DNA from: an uncultured Lachnospiraceae bacterium
GTDB lineage: Bacteria; Bacillota_A; Clostridia; Lachnospirales; Lachnospiraceae
Assembly: GCA_947564305.1 (NCBI GenBank)
Contig: CANOBT010000009.1
Coordinates: 1-64,000 of the forward strand
Direction of reading: 5' to 3'
DNA: 64,000 bases
Below are positions 14,701-21,501 of the stretch, piece by piece. The position numbers and the translations under genes are program-made. The notes beneath the pieces are model-generated. The model did no database searches, had not been told where the DNA came from, and worked only from the letters and a program-made list of their open reading frames with translations. Position 1 is the first letter of the stretch. The number at the start of each line of letters is the position of its first letter.

Positions 14701-17656
14701 TCCAGATACACTTTTGACCGGATGGGCGGAAACAGGGAATGCACTGGCAGAGGGAATTCATGGGATATTTGAAAGAATCAATTTTGAACAGATTGGAATA
14801 ACTCTCTCCGGTGGGTTCAATGGAATTGTTGAGATTATACGGAATTTCAACAATAAAATGGCTGATAACGGTACATGGTCAATGATAGCCATCAACATTT
14901 CTAATGGATTAAATGGCATCATAGATAATATCCGTTTAGATGTTGCAGCACAGGAGATTAGCAGACTTTTCTTAGACCTGCTATATTCGATGAACAATGC
15001 TGCAGAATCCACTCATTGGAGTGATTTGGGATGGAAAATAGGGGAGTTTTTATATAACATACCATGGCTTACAATTTTTAACCAGGTATTCGATTTAGCA
15101 GCAGCAACATTCGGAGAAGCTATTGGTGGTTTTGTTCAGTTCCTAACGACCCATGCAGAGCAGCTAGGGCAGGGATTTGCTGATTTTTTCAATACAGTAT
15201 TTGCCCGTGTAAGATATATTGCAAACAATCTTCCGTGGGATGATATTGCAAATGGAATTTCTACTTTTTTAAATACTTCCATAGCTAAGATTCGTCCTAT
15301 TGAAGCGGCGCATTCTCTCGGAAAATTTGTGACGAGTTTGTTGGGAACAATGCTTGATGTAGCACAGAAAACAAATTGGAAGCAATTAGGAAATAAAATA
15401 GGACAGTTTCTAGGGAGTATTCCGTGGACAACGATATTCCGACAGATATTCGATACTATTACAGCAACGCTTAACGGTCTGTTTACTGGATTGACCAGAC
15501 AGATTTATGCAAGGATGCCGGAGATTGGAACAGCGCTTGCGAATGGATTTAATTATGCATTCCAGAAATTAAAAGACTTTGTAGCCAGTGTTAAGTGGAA
15601 GGATATCGGTCACAGTATCGCTACCGGGCTGAACAATATGATTCACGGAATCAACTGGAAAGAAGCAGGAGAGACATTTGGAGGATTTATAAAAGGAGTC
15701 ATAGATACAATCTTCACGGTAATAATGGAGATTGACTGGGTAGCATTTGGAAAAGGAATCGGAAATTTTCTTGATGGCATACCTTGGTTAGAAATATTTG
15801 GCAAGGTAGCCGCTAGCATCGCTGTAATTTTGGGGAAGGTCATTGCAGGACTTGGACAGAGTGTTTCCGGCTGGGTTATTCTTGCGATTAAAGGCGTGGA
15901 ATTAATATTTAGTGGGTGCAAACTTGCTAATAGCGCATTAAAAGTCGTAAATGACGTAGCGAAGAATTTTGGACTTTTGCCAGATGGAGTAACATCAGTT
16001 ATACCGATTTTAAAAGAGAAAATAGGTCTTATTTCTGGAGAGAGTGGTGTTTTTTCAAAAATAGCTACAGGAGCTGCATCGGTTGTTTCTAAAGTTGGGA
16101 GCGTACTTGGAAGTATTGGGTCTGTGATATTCAGTCCTACAGGACTATTGATTGCAGGAATAGTAGCCGGAGTTGCCCTTATCATTATGAATTGGGACAA
16201 GATAAAAGAAGCAGCATCTAAAGTAAAAGACTGGGTAGTTGAAAAATGGGAGGCTCTAAAACAAAAAACGAATGAAATATGGGGAAATACGACTGAAAAA
16301 TTGGGTACGACCTGGGGCGGATTAAATACGACTGCCGGGACAGTATTCAACAAAATTGCCGGAAATGTTACATCTGCATGGGCAAGTACGGAGAGCGGTA
16401 CAAGCACGTCCTGGAGCAATGCAGAGGCAAGCCTGAGTCATAGCTTGACGGCTATGAATGCATCAGCCAGTACAATGATGGCTTCTATAAAGGCAACTGT
16501 CAGCACAGCTATGACAGAGATTTCTTCCATATATATGTCACAATGGCAGTCAATCACCGGGGCATCCAATGCGGTGATGCAGCAGACTCAGGCTTCAATA
16601 GCTGCAGCAATGCAGTCTATAAAGGCTTTGATTTTCAATTCAATGCAAGAGATTGCTCAGACATTTACATCTGGATGGTTGTCCATAAATAATATATCAT
16701 CAATGGCAACTGCTCAGATGAATGCAGATGTTTTAATAAAGATGACAACCATGAGAATGACAGTTATCACATCAATGCAAGAGATATCTGCTGCATTTTT
16801 AAACTCATGGAAAGTAATAGGCAGTACGTCAGCGGCAGCAACTGCTCAGATGCAGGTTGATGTTTCTTCAAAGATGAACAGCATATTGAGTATCGTTAAC
16901 GCATCAATGGCATCCATAAGGAATGCATATTCTTCTGGATGGAATCAGATTGGAAATATAATTTCGGATACGTTGTCGAAAATGCAGAATACAGTATCCT
17001 CCAAGATGAATGCAATGAAAAGTACTGTTAACAGTTCAATGAATTCCATTGTATCAGCTTTCAAAAGTCACTTAGGCAGAATGAGAAACGCTGTATCATC
17101 GGAAATGACGAACATTTTAAATATATTCAGAAATCTTCCGAACCGGATTGTTTCGTCAATGAATGGCTTATATTCAGCGGGGCAGAGAGCGGCGTTATCA
17201 TTTGCGAATGGTTTTAAGAGCGTACATATTCCAACACCGCATATTTTTGTTTCAAGTTGGACTGAACATAGAGCAGGGGACTCAAGGTATTCCACCCCGA
17301 ACTTTGGTATTAATTGGTATGCAAAAGGCGGTCTGTTTACCAAGCCGACTATTGCAGGATTTGGCGAAGCGGGAGACGAAGCTGCACTTCCTTTGGACAA
17401 CCAGAAAGTCATGAGGAAGATATCTAAGAGCATTTTATCAAATGCGCCGCAGATGAGCATGGGAAATATGGCGGAAGATATCAAACAGGCTGTTATGGAA
17501 GGTATCGCAGAAGTTATGATGAATAACAGCTCACAGAATGGAACACCGCAGTATATTCAGAACAGTATTTACCTGGATGGTGATGTTATGGCGAGGGCTG
17601 TGACTGAGGCTCAGAAAGACAACGATTATCGGTACAATCCGGCACCACAGTATTAA
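11798..17656 (+). CDS. Tail tape measure protein
   Basis: A 1952-residue protein that sets tail length and exits with the DNA. The N-terminal 450 residues are helical repeats; residues about 540-615 (YSGTMMAMLKSSGVAQGEAAKMSTTMAGLAGDIASFYNI and KALGVNMN) are the conserved tape-measure core. Hydrophobic segments lie near residues 1331-1370 and 1444-1467. From about 1530 to 1785 Ser/Met/Ala-rich repeats of roughly 11 residues recur. No muramidase or peptidase domain is seen. ATG 11798 has only a weak GTGGTG site; the in-frame ATG at 11810 is an alternative. Confidence 0.93.
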   Translation: MGAEMDRLEIAVEAQASKANQQLDLMIKRLSKVACTLTGIEGKGLSELSSGVRDFGAAVKTIDASRNADISKMVRQLGRLTKVDFSSLSNVARPVKDFSSAVQSLTGLSGISVPKLDTKNVNSVVSTLEKLSGINVDTAKLTGIMESFKALGGLSEITIPEIDAKNFGSMASVMARLSKIEPGSLPLVADGLERVSKSLMLLGSVDFKDSGINNVVNALNRLFKTDFGKFKPEVFDNITGSISSLAGIPNVSNSLNRFISSLSKLANAGDKAKTVAAQLPTLGNALQKTVNKMANAKDISESVNLFVQSLGRLASAGSKTGQTAAQLDALSDKTLEFFNAMRKAPQISENTVRMTEALAKLATAGGKIGVATKSVSDSFTKLSQISKKASAIITGAFGKISQIGKKAADVIKSAFQKITHIAEKSASTIQNAFGKITQGMVKAASGIKKAASGITTAFSKVSGASGGLNTASFSLGTLLKTVAGFKSVTGLWNFGKSAIDFGSDITEVENVVDTAFGSMANMAYEFASTATEQFGLSELAAKQYSGTMMAMLKSSGVAQGEAAKMSTTMAGLAGDIASFYNIDTDEAFYKLRAAIAGETEPMKALGVNMNIVNLEAYAMSQGITKAYKDMTLAEQSILRYNYLLAKTSDAQGDFARTAGTWANQMRLLKLNIQSISAVIGQGLIAAILPAVQLLNKFMSKLMQAAKVFRDFMYVLTGKKIEGASKGVVNDLAGAVDYTPDLSGIGDSGEDAADGLEEAADSAKKLKKALSVLPFDELNQLSASAEDLASSMLDKAGVDTGLDDLGLGDMSDMFDSLGEKDMITPINEWARRLREAFLAHDWEGLGRTIAEMLNTGLKKVYDVIKDITPKVESALRDFAKVFNAFVQYFDWDLLGRTIGAGVNLLSRAFNALFGPGGIDLEQLGRKLSVGFRGMVDEIEWRTLGNALGNGFMIAWRIASGFIEDMWRINPDTLLTGWAETGNALAEGIHGIFERINFEQIGITLSGGFNGIVEIIRNFNNKMADNGTWSMIAINISNGLNGIIDNIRLDVAAQEISRLFLDLLYSMNNAAESTHWSDLGWKIGEFLYNIPWLTIFNQVFDLAAATFGEAIGGFVQFLTTHAEQLGQGFADFFNTVFARVRYIANNLPWDDIANGISTFLNTSIAKIRPIEAAHSLGKFVTSLLGTMLDVAQKTNWKQLGNKIGQFLGSIPWTTIFRQIFDTITATLNGLFTGLTRQIYARMPEIGTALANGFNYAFQKLKDFVASVKWKDIGHSIATGLNNMIHGINWKEAGETFGGFIKGVIDTIFTVIMEIDWVAFGKGIGNFLDGIPWLEIFGKVAASIAVILGKVIAGLGQSVSGWVILAIKGVELIFSGCKLANSALKVVNDVAKNFGLLPDGVTSVIPILKEKIGLISGESGVFSKIATGAASVVSKVGSVLGSIGSVIFSPTGLLIAGIVAGVALIIMNWDKIKEAASKVKDWVVEKWEALKQKTNEIWGNTTEKLGTTWGGLNTTAGTVFNKIAGNVTSAWASTESGTSTSWSNAEASLSHSLTAMNASASTMMASIKATVSTAMTEISSIYMSQWQSITGASNAVMQQTQASIAAAMQSIKALIFNSMQEIAQTFTSGWLSINNISSMATAQMNADVLIKMTTMRMTVITSMQEISAAFLNSWKVIGSTSAAATAQMQVDVSSKMNSILSIVNASMASIRNAYSSGWNQIGNIISDTLSKMQNTVSSKMNAMKSTVNSSMNSIVSAFKSHLGRMRNAVSSEMTNILNIFRNLPNRIVSSMNGLYSAGQRAALSFANGFKSVHIPTPHIFVSSWTEHRAGDSRYSTPNFGINWYAKGGLFTKPTIAGFGEAGDEAALPLDNQKVMRKISKSILSNAPQMSMGNMAEDIKQAVMEGIAEVMMNNSSQNGTPQYIQNSIYLDGDVMARAVTEAQKDNDYRYNPAPQY

Positions 17657-17673
17657 TTGTGTAAGCTGAGATT

Positions 17674-17696
17674 AAGGAGGAAATCAGATGATGTGA
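17674..17696 (+). other. Orphan ribosome binding site with two-codon frame
   Basis: AAGGAGG (17674-17680) is followed at ideal spacing by ATG ATG TGA (17688-17696). A strong site leading to a two-codon frame just after the tape measure gene looks like the start of the next tail gene, cut off when the 17.7-21.0 kb island was inserted. Confidence 0.5.
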
Positions 17697-17729
17697 TAAA
17701 AAAATCTTTTTAGAGAAGATAATATGTGG

Positions 17730-17750
17730 TATATTATTTAATAGGAGCAA
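17730..17750 (+). promoter_or_regulatory. Toxin mRNA promoter and 5' repeat
   Basis: TATATT (17730-17735, or TATTAT from 17732) is a likely -10 box; the -35 region is weak. The transcript would start near 17742 with AGGAGCAA (17743-17750), which recurs at the 5' end of the convergent antisense RNA. Confidence 0.5.
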
Positions 17751-17805
17751 TCGTGTTACAAGGTGGTAGCCTCCCGAACTTGAATAAGGAAGGGAGGTGG
17801 TGCAT

Positions 17806-17898
17806 ATGGAAATGTTTACGTTTCAGGATTTAATGCTGTTCGCTACATTTTTAATTGCGCTGCTTGCCTACATAGATAGGAGAAACAAGCGAAAATAA
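17806..17898 (+). CDS. Type I toxin, holin-like (Fst/Hol_Tox-like) peptide
   Basis: A 30-residue peptide: short N-terminus, one membrane helix (LMLFATFLIALLAYI) and a basic tail (DRRNKRK), the form of the Fst/Hol_Tox 'putative holin-like toxin' family that damages the membrane when the antisense RNA fails. GGGAGGTGG precedes ATG 17806. A bidirectional terminator begins right after the stop and a convergent promoter lies downstream. Together these reproduce the par locus plan: two convergent RNAs sharing a terminator and short repeats. Likely role: prophage maintenance. Confidence 0.75.
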   Translation: MEMFTFQDLMLFATFLIALLAYIDRRNKRK

Positions 17899-17940
17899 AT
17901 AAGCCTACCTTGTAATCTTGACGGATGCAGGTAGGCTTAT
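17899..17940. terminator. Bidirectional terminator of the toxin-antitoxin locus
   Basis: ATAAGCCTACCT (17899-17910) and AGGTAGGCTTAT (17929-17940) form a perfect 12-bp stem. It serves both the toxin mRNA and the antisense RNA, so the two transcripts are complementary here. Confidence 0.8.
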
Positions 17941-17984
17941 AACCTATAGCGGAGGTCAACCACTTTGTGGGCGGTTGCTCCTTT
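17899..17984 (-). ncRNA. Antisense antitoxin RNA (RNAII-like)
   Basis: Predicted from the promoter at 17991-18019 and the shared terminator; about 85 nt. Its 5' part begins AGGAGCAA and contains CAA-GTGGT-CCTCC-like blocks that match blocks at the 5' end of the toxin mRNA in the same order, as the direct repeats do in the Fst/par system. Base pairing at these repeats and at the terminator would block toxin translation. RNA ends are estimates. Confidence 0.65.
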
Positions 17985-17990
17985 ACATAT

Positions 17991-18019
17991 AATATATCAT
18001 TTCTCCTAAAGTTAGTCAA
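17991..18019 (-). promoter_or_regulatory. Antisense RNA promoter
   Basis: Read on the minus strand: TTGACT (18014-18019), 17-base spacer, TATATT (17991-17996). A strong promoter firing toward the toxin gene, stronger than the toxin's own. Confidence 0.75.
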
Positions 18020-18056
18020 TTATACGATGAAAAACCTCTTATCCTGATTTTAATAA

Positions 18057-18085
18057 TTGTGATACCTGCAAAGATGTGGTACAAT
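18057..18085 (+). promoter_or_regulatory. Promoter of zinc-ribbon membrane protein
   Basis: TTGTGA (18057-18062), 17 bases, TACAAT (18080-18085), 41 bases before the start codon. Confidence 0.65.
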
Positions 18086-18126
18086 TTGTATAGTGGCGCA
18101 GATAAAATTTGCGAGGGAGAAAAAGG

Positions 18127-18504
18127 ATGTATTTTATTATTTGGCTTATATGCGTTGTTTGTTTAGCTAGTTATTTTCAAAAAAGAATGAATAGAAATCA
18201 AGAAAAAAAGATTTCAGAGACTACATATTTAGACGAGATTATAGTAGACGGAAAAAAGAAAACGATACAAAGAGATAAGTGTCCAAATTGTGGAAATAAG
18301 AAAATGCAATATAAGGGAGCAAGGCAAACGGCTGTATATGAATATAAGTTTGCTGTTTGTAATAAATGCGGAACAAGTTTCAGAGTGACGCATAAGCCAA
18401 CTTCTACATCAAATGGGATATTTGCTTTTTTTCTTTCGTTTGTGATTTGTACGTTTGTAGTGGTGATAGCATTAATTGTAATAGCAATAATTGGAGTTTT
18501 GTAA
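18127..18504 (+). CDS. Zinc-ribbon protein with two membrane segments
   Basis: A 125-residue protein of unknown function. Residues 1-15 (MYFIIWLICVVCLASYF) form one membrane segment, residues 52-85 hold a CPNC...CNKC zinc ribbon, and the C-terminus (FAFFLSFVICTFVVVIALIVIAIIGVL) a second segment. It has its own promoter and a GAGGGAGAAAAAGG site before ATG 18127. It lies in the accessory island between tape measure and distal tail genes and is AT-rich. It may be a lysogen-expressed membrane factor. Confidence 0.6.
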   Translation: MYFIIWLICVVCLASYFQKRMNRNQEKKISETTYLDEIIVDGKKKTIQRDKCPNCGNKKMQYKGARQTAVYEYKFAVCNKCGTSFRVTHKPTSTSNGIFAFFLSFVICTFVVVIALIVIAIIGVL

Positions 18505-18600
18505 TTTATAATCAAATGAAGGTGAAAATATCATCAGGAAATTAAGAGGAATCCGAAGGGGTTCTTCTTTTCATTGAAATACAAAAGATGAAGGATGAAA

Positions 18601-19554
18601 ATGGAAATGTCTAAAAGGAAAAAATACAAAAGAGTAAAAAAAGGAAAATTTTATATAGAAATATTTTGTATTAGCATCATGATTTTAATATGCATATCTT
18701 TTATTGCAGTTTGTCTTCTGAAAAACCAAGAAAGTACTATGACCAGTACCATGAAGAAGGCAGAATCTCCTGATTCAAGGTTGAATAGCACAAAAAGTTT
18801 GAGGGAAAGTTACTATGAACCTCAGATAAATATAGATATTTCGAACGAATATAAAGAAGATTTTATAAGGGCATCCTCTTCGTGTGGAATAGATGTGGAA
18901 AGTATTTCCAATTTTCAAAAAATTGAAGTTTGGGAATATGGAGAAGTTTATGCTTTCATATATAATGGGGGAGATTATACAGTACTTTTTTCAAACAGCG
19001 GTGAAACAGTAAGTATAAGCGACTCTACTCCTGAAAAAATATACGAGAATAAAGATGTTGAATTAATAAGAAATGAATATGAAGAACCGGAATTATCAGA
19101 AGAAATACTGGATGAAAAAGGAGAAATCGAAAAAAATAGAAGGAATGTATATCATCAAGATGACAATATAGAAAGGCTGATTACGGAATATAATCAAGTA
19201 GCTGAATTCAAAATTGGAGAAAATAATATAAGGCAAGGAGCATACGATTTTAATGCTTGTGTTTCATGTAATGGACTTTGGATAATGATTTATGATTCTT
19301 CAAAGATGTATATTGATTTTTCGATTGACGCATATGATGATACCCGTATTTATCCTGTATTTAGAGATTTTTGCAAAACTTTAAATAAAAATCTTACAGA
19401 TGACGATATTCTGTCAGGGTGGAACGAATTGAGAACCGGAAAATATAAGGCATACCATTATTTTTACCTTGGTGGAATCCAATGTAGCTACAATGAGTTT
19501 ACGCCTGAAATAGGGGCAGCTACTCAGTATACAATAAAAATTGGCAAAAGTTGA
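18601..19554 (+). CDS. Membrane-anchored extracytoplasmic protein, unknown
   Basis: A 317-residue AT-rich protein. A basic N-terminus (KRKKYKRVKKGK) precedes one membrane segment (FYIEIFCISIMILICISFIAVCLL, residues 18-42); the remainder is acidic and likely outside the cell. No lipobox and no known domain are seen. ATG 18601 is spaced best from AAGG; ATG 18595 and 18607 are alternatives. The stop overlaps the TTG start of the RHH gene (TTGA), hinting at coupling. Possible surface or exclusion factor; function unknown. Confidence 0.55.
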   Translation: MEMSKRKKYKRVKKGKFYIEIFCISIMILICISFIAVCLLKNQESTMTSTMKKAESPDSRLNSTKSLRESYYEPQINIDISNEYKEDFIRASSSCGIDVESISNFQKIEVWEYGEVYAFIYNGGDYTVLFSNSGETVSISDSTPEKIYENKDVELIRNEYEEPELSEEILDEKGEIEKNRRNVYHQDDNIERLITEYNQVAEFKIGENNIRQGAYDFNACVSCNGLWIMIYDSSKMYIDFSIDAYDDTRIYPVFRDFCKTLNKNLTDDDILSGWNELRTGKYKAYHYFYLGGIQCSYNEFTPEIGAATQYTIKIGKS

Positions 19555-19706
19555 CTAATAATCCTAAAAATGTACGACTTGATTTAAGGTTAACAAAGTC
19601 AGAAGCAGAAGATTTACAATACTGTGCAGATAGGCTCGAAACAAGCCGAACAGAGGTAATTAACAGAGGGATTAAGAAAATTAAGGAAGAAATAGACAAA
19701 AAATAA
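19551..19706 (+). CDS. Ribbon-helix-helix regulator, copy 1
   Basis: A 51-residue Arc/CopG-like protein starting with TTG: TNNPKNVRLDLRLTKSEAEDLQYCADRLETSRTEVINRGIKKIKEE. The ribbon VRLDLRL and two helices are clear. It resembles copy 2 at 19992-20153 in length and in the end motif RGIKK(I/L)K. TTG 19551 overlaps the preceding stop TGA; the ribosome binding site is poor. It is followed by hairpins and a broken Rha-like fragment, mirroring the second unit. Confidence 0.65.
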   Translation: MTNNPKNVRLDLRLTKSEAEDLQYCADRLETSRTEVINRGIKKIKEEIDKK

Positions 19707-19707
19707 A

Positions 19708-19797
19708 ACAGTCTGCACCGTCCAAAGCACTGACTGTATTATTTATCCTCAACACACCAAAGTAGTTGATATAGGCATTATATCTCCCTTTGGTGTG
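19708..19797 (+). promoter_or_regulatory. Structured leader between RHH copy 1 and Rha fragment
   Basis: Hairpin A: ACAGTC (19708-19713) with GACTGT (19732-19737), its loop holding CACCGTCCAAAGC (19716-19728). Hairpin B: CACACCAAAG (19753-19762) with CTTTGGTGTG (19788-19797), perfect 10 bp. The loop of hairpin A is nearly identical (12 of 13) to that in the second unit although the stems differ. Confidence 0.55.
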
Positions 19798-19827
19798 ATT
19801 GTCAAACATTGAAAGGAGATTTTTGTT

Positions 19828-19919
19828 ATACAGATTATTGAGCAGGCTCTAACTTCTCTGGAAGTAGCTGAAATGGTAGAGAAAGAACATAAAATGCTAT
19901 TGAGAGATTTATCGATTAA
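19828..19919 (+). pseudogene. Decayed N-terminal fragment of a Rha-family regulator
   Basis: About 30 codons after AAAGGAG align with the start of the Rha gene at 20269: QIIEQALTSLEVAEMVEKEHKMLLRDL against QKIEQTLSSVEVAQMVDKEHSKLLRDI. The start codon is ATA instead of ATG, and the reading frame ends where the promoter of RHH copy 2 begins. It is the truncated first copy of a tandem duplication of the RHH-leader-Rha unit. Confidence 0.7.
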
Positions 19920-19925
19920 AAGCAC

Positions 19926-19976
19926 TTGACTTTTCGACTGTCATAAAATATACTATACTTAGTGACAGTCAAAAAG
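19926..19976 (+). promoter_or_regulatory. Promoter and palindromic operator of RHH copy 2
   Basis: TTGACT (19926-19931), 17 bases, TATACT (19949-19954). GACTGTCA (19936-19943) and TGACAGTC (19963-19970) form a perfect inverted repeat around the -10 box; with flanking CTTTT/AAAAG the arms match at 13 of 14. Likely autoregulatory operator for the RHH protein. Confidence 0.7.
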
Positions 19977-19991
19977 TGAGGTGAGTATACC

Positions 19992-20153
19992 GTGTCACCA
20001 ATGGGAAGACCAAAATCTGACAATCCTAAATCTGAAAAGGTTACTGTGAGACTTGATAAAGAGCATTCGGAGATATTAAAAGAATATTGCGAAAAAGCAA
20101 AAGTAGAGAAAGCAGAAGCCATTAGACGAGGGATAAAAAAATTAAAAGAGTAA
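19992..20153 (+). CDS. Ribbon-helix-helix regulator, copy 2
   Basis: A 53-residue Arc/CopG-like DNA-binding protein: GRPKSDNPKSEKVTVRLDKEHSEILKEYCEKAKVEKAEAIRRGIKKLKE. KVTVRLD is the DNA-contacting ribbon. GTG 19992 is chosen because AGGTGAG lies 6 bases upstream; ATG 20001 would be too distant. A strong promoter overlapped by a palindrome precedes it, suggesting autorepression. A structured leader and a Rha gene follow, as in copy 1. Confidence 0.75.
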   Translation: MSPMGRPKSDNPKSEKVTVRLDKEHSEILKEYCEKAKVEKAEAIRRGIKKLKE

Positions 20154-20234
20154 CCGTTCCACCGACCAAAGCGATACGATTACTCTCTGCAGAAGTTTCC
20201 TTCCATGGAATATTCTAACATGTAGGGGAACTTC
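20148..20234 (+). promoter_or_regulatory. Structured leader between RHH copy 2 and Rha
   Basis: Hairpin A: GAGTAACCGT (20148-20157) with ACGATTACTC (20176-20185), 9 of 10 pairs, overlapping the RHH stop codon; loop core CACCGACCAAAGC (20160-20172). Hairpin B: GAAGTTTCC (20192-20200) with GGGGAACTTC (20225-20234). Same layout as unit 1, with different stems and the same loop core. Confidence 0.55.
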
Positions 20235-20268
20235 TTTCAAGGAATAATTTTGAAAGGAGACTTTTGTC

Positions 20269-21040
20269 ATGCAGAAAATAGAACAGACTTTGAGTTCTGT
20301 AGAAGTGGCTCAAATGGTAGATAAAGAGCATAGCAAGTTGCTTCGTGATATTCGCAGATATGAGAAACAATTTGCCGAAGCCAATATTGGATTGGGCGTT
20401 TTTTTTTAAACAAAGTGAGTACAAGGATATGAATAATCAAATTCGTCCATGTTACCGTATTACGAAAAAAGGCTGCGAGTTTATCGCTCACAAGCTGACC
20501 GGAACAAAGGGAACTATTTTTACCGCCAGATACATAAATCGTTTTCACGAGATGGAAGATATTCTGGAAGGGCAGCAGGAGCCTGAATTGCCGTGGTTTA
20601 TCAGAGATTTCAAGAAAGAGGGTAAAATAATGCTCTTTAGAGATTTCAAAACAATTACGGGGATTGAGTTACTTGGAAAGTATACCGCATGGAAAAGGCC
20701 AGATAGATTGATTGGTGGCTTAGAGTATAATGGTTGGGGTTGGAAATGTGACAACGAAAAGTTCAAGGCAGAGTATGGATTCGACTATGGTGAAGATGAT
20801 TGTATGATGTATCTGTATTTCAGGGGAATTGCGAAAGCGATTCGCGCTGTGGAGAATGATTTGCAAGATAGAAAGAAATTATCAGCAGATGCAAAGCAAA
20901 TGGTTCTGGATGGAGTGCGCGGTATAGAAGGAAAACGCGAGTCGATTATCAGCAAGCCAAAGGAAATAGAAACAGTAAAACGAAAACCGATTCAGATATG
21001 TATCACAATAAACGAAGACGGGATAGTACAACATATTTAG
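20269..21040 (+). pseudogene. Rha-family phage regulator, frameshifted at a run of nine T
   Basis: From ATG 20269 (AAAGGAG upstream) the protein runs QKIEQTLSSVEVAQMV...EANIGLGVFF and then stops at 20407-20409. The next frame continues FFKQSEYKDMNNQIRPCYRITKKGCEFIAHKLTG...INRFHEME, the rest of the Rha domain. Removing one T from the run 20399-20407 restores a single frame of about 256 codons. The C-terminal half (FRDFKTITGIELLGKYTAW onward) is a second domain. Rha proteins interfere with phage growth or regulate it. The break may be real decay, slippage control or a sequencing error. Confidence 0.75.
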
Positions 21041-21045
21041 TGCAG

Positions 21046-21075
21046 ATGCCACTCAGAAATGGGTGGTATTCTTTT
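21046..21075 (+). terminator. Terminator after Rha gene
   Basis: ATGCCAC (21046-21052) pairs with GTGGTAT (21063-21069), then TCTTTTG. It closes the accessory island before tail genes resume. Confidence 0.65.
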
Positions 21076-21095
21076 GCTTAAAAATAAAATTCAGA

Positions 21096-21109
21096 GCACC
21101 ACTGAGTGC
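21096..21109 (+). promoter_or_regulatory. Conserved hairpin before distal tail gene
   Basis: GCAC-CACTGA-GTGC, perfect stem, 25 bases before the start codon and 20 bases after a terminator. Third member of the CCN(A/C)TGAG hairpin set. Confidence 0.5.
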
Positions 21110-21134
21110 CATAAACAGGCAGGTGGTGACATAT

Positions 21135-21491
21135 ATGGCTATGATAAAAGTGGACGGGGTAGAATTGCCCTGTCCGTCTTCTTTTACATGGGGCTTGCAG
21201 GACGTATCTGCAGCAGAATCCGGTCGGACTGACGATGCCCGAATGCACAAGAATCGGGTAGCAAAGAAACGAAAAATATCCTTGCGGTGGAATGGGAAGA
21301 GCCGCCAGGAAACGGCTCAGATTTTACAGGCATTTGACCCGGAATATGTTTTTGTACGTTATCCCGACATGCTGTCTGGTGTGGATGAAACACGTGAGTT
21401 TTATACAGGCGATAAGACAGCTCCGGTCAAGATATGGTTGGTTGGAAACAAGATAATAGAATCCATAAGTTTTGACATCATTGAAAGGTAG
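21135..21491 (+). CDS. Small tail protein (DUF6711-like)
   Basis: A 118-residue protein: MAMIKVDGVELPCPSSFTWGLQDVSAAESGRTDDARMHKNRVAKKRKISLRWNG, then ILQAFDPEYVFVRYPDMLSG and TREFYTGDKTAPVKIW. The sequence matches the DUF6711 family found between tape measure and tail-associated genes; a distal tail role fits. ATG 21135 follows AGGTGG and the conserved hairpin. Gene order suggests it was once adjacent to the tape measure gene. Confidence 0.75.
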   Translation: MAMIKVDGVELPCPSSFTWGLQDVSAAESGRTDDARMHKNRVAKKRKISLRWNGKSRQETAQILQAFDPEYVFVRYPDMLSGVDETREFYTGDKTAPVKIWLVGNKIIESISFDIIER

Positions 21492-21501
21492 GTGATATCC
21501 C

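Noticed and set aside
15643..16419. 258-codon minus-strand frame
   Set aside because: Also a shadow of the tape measure gene; composition reflects complement of Ala/Lys-rich codons.
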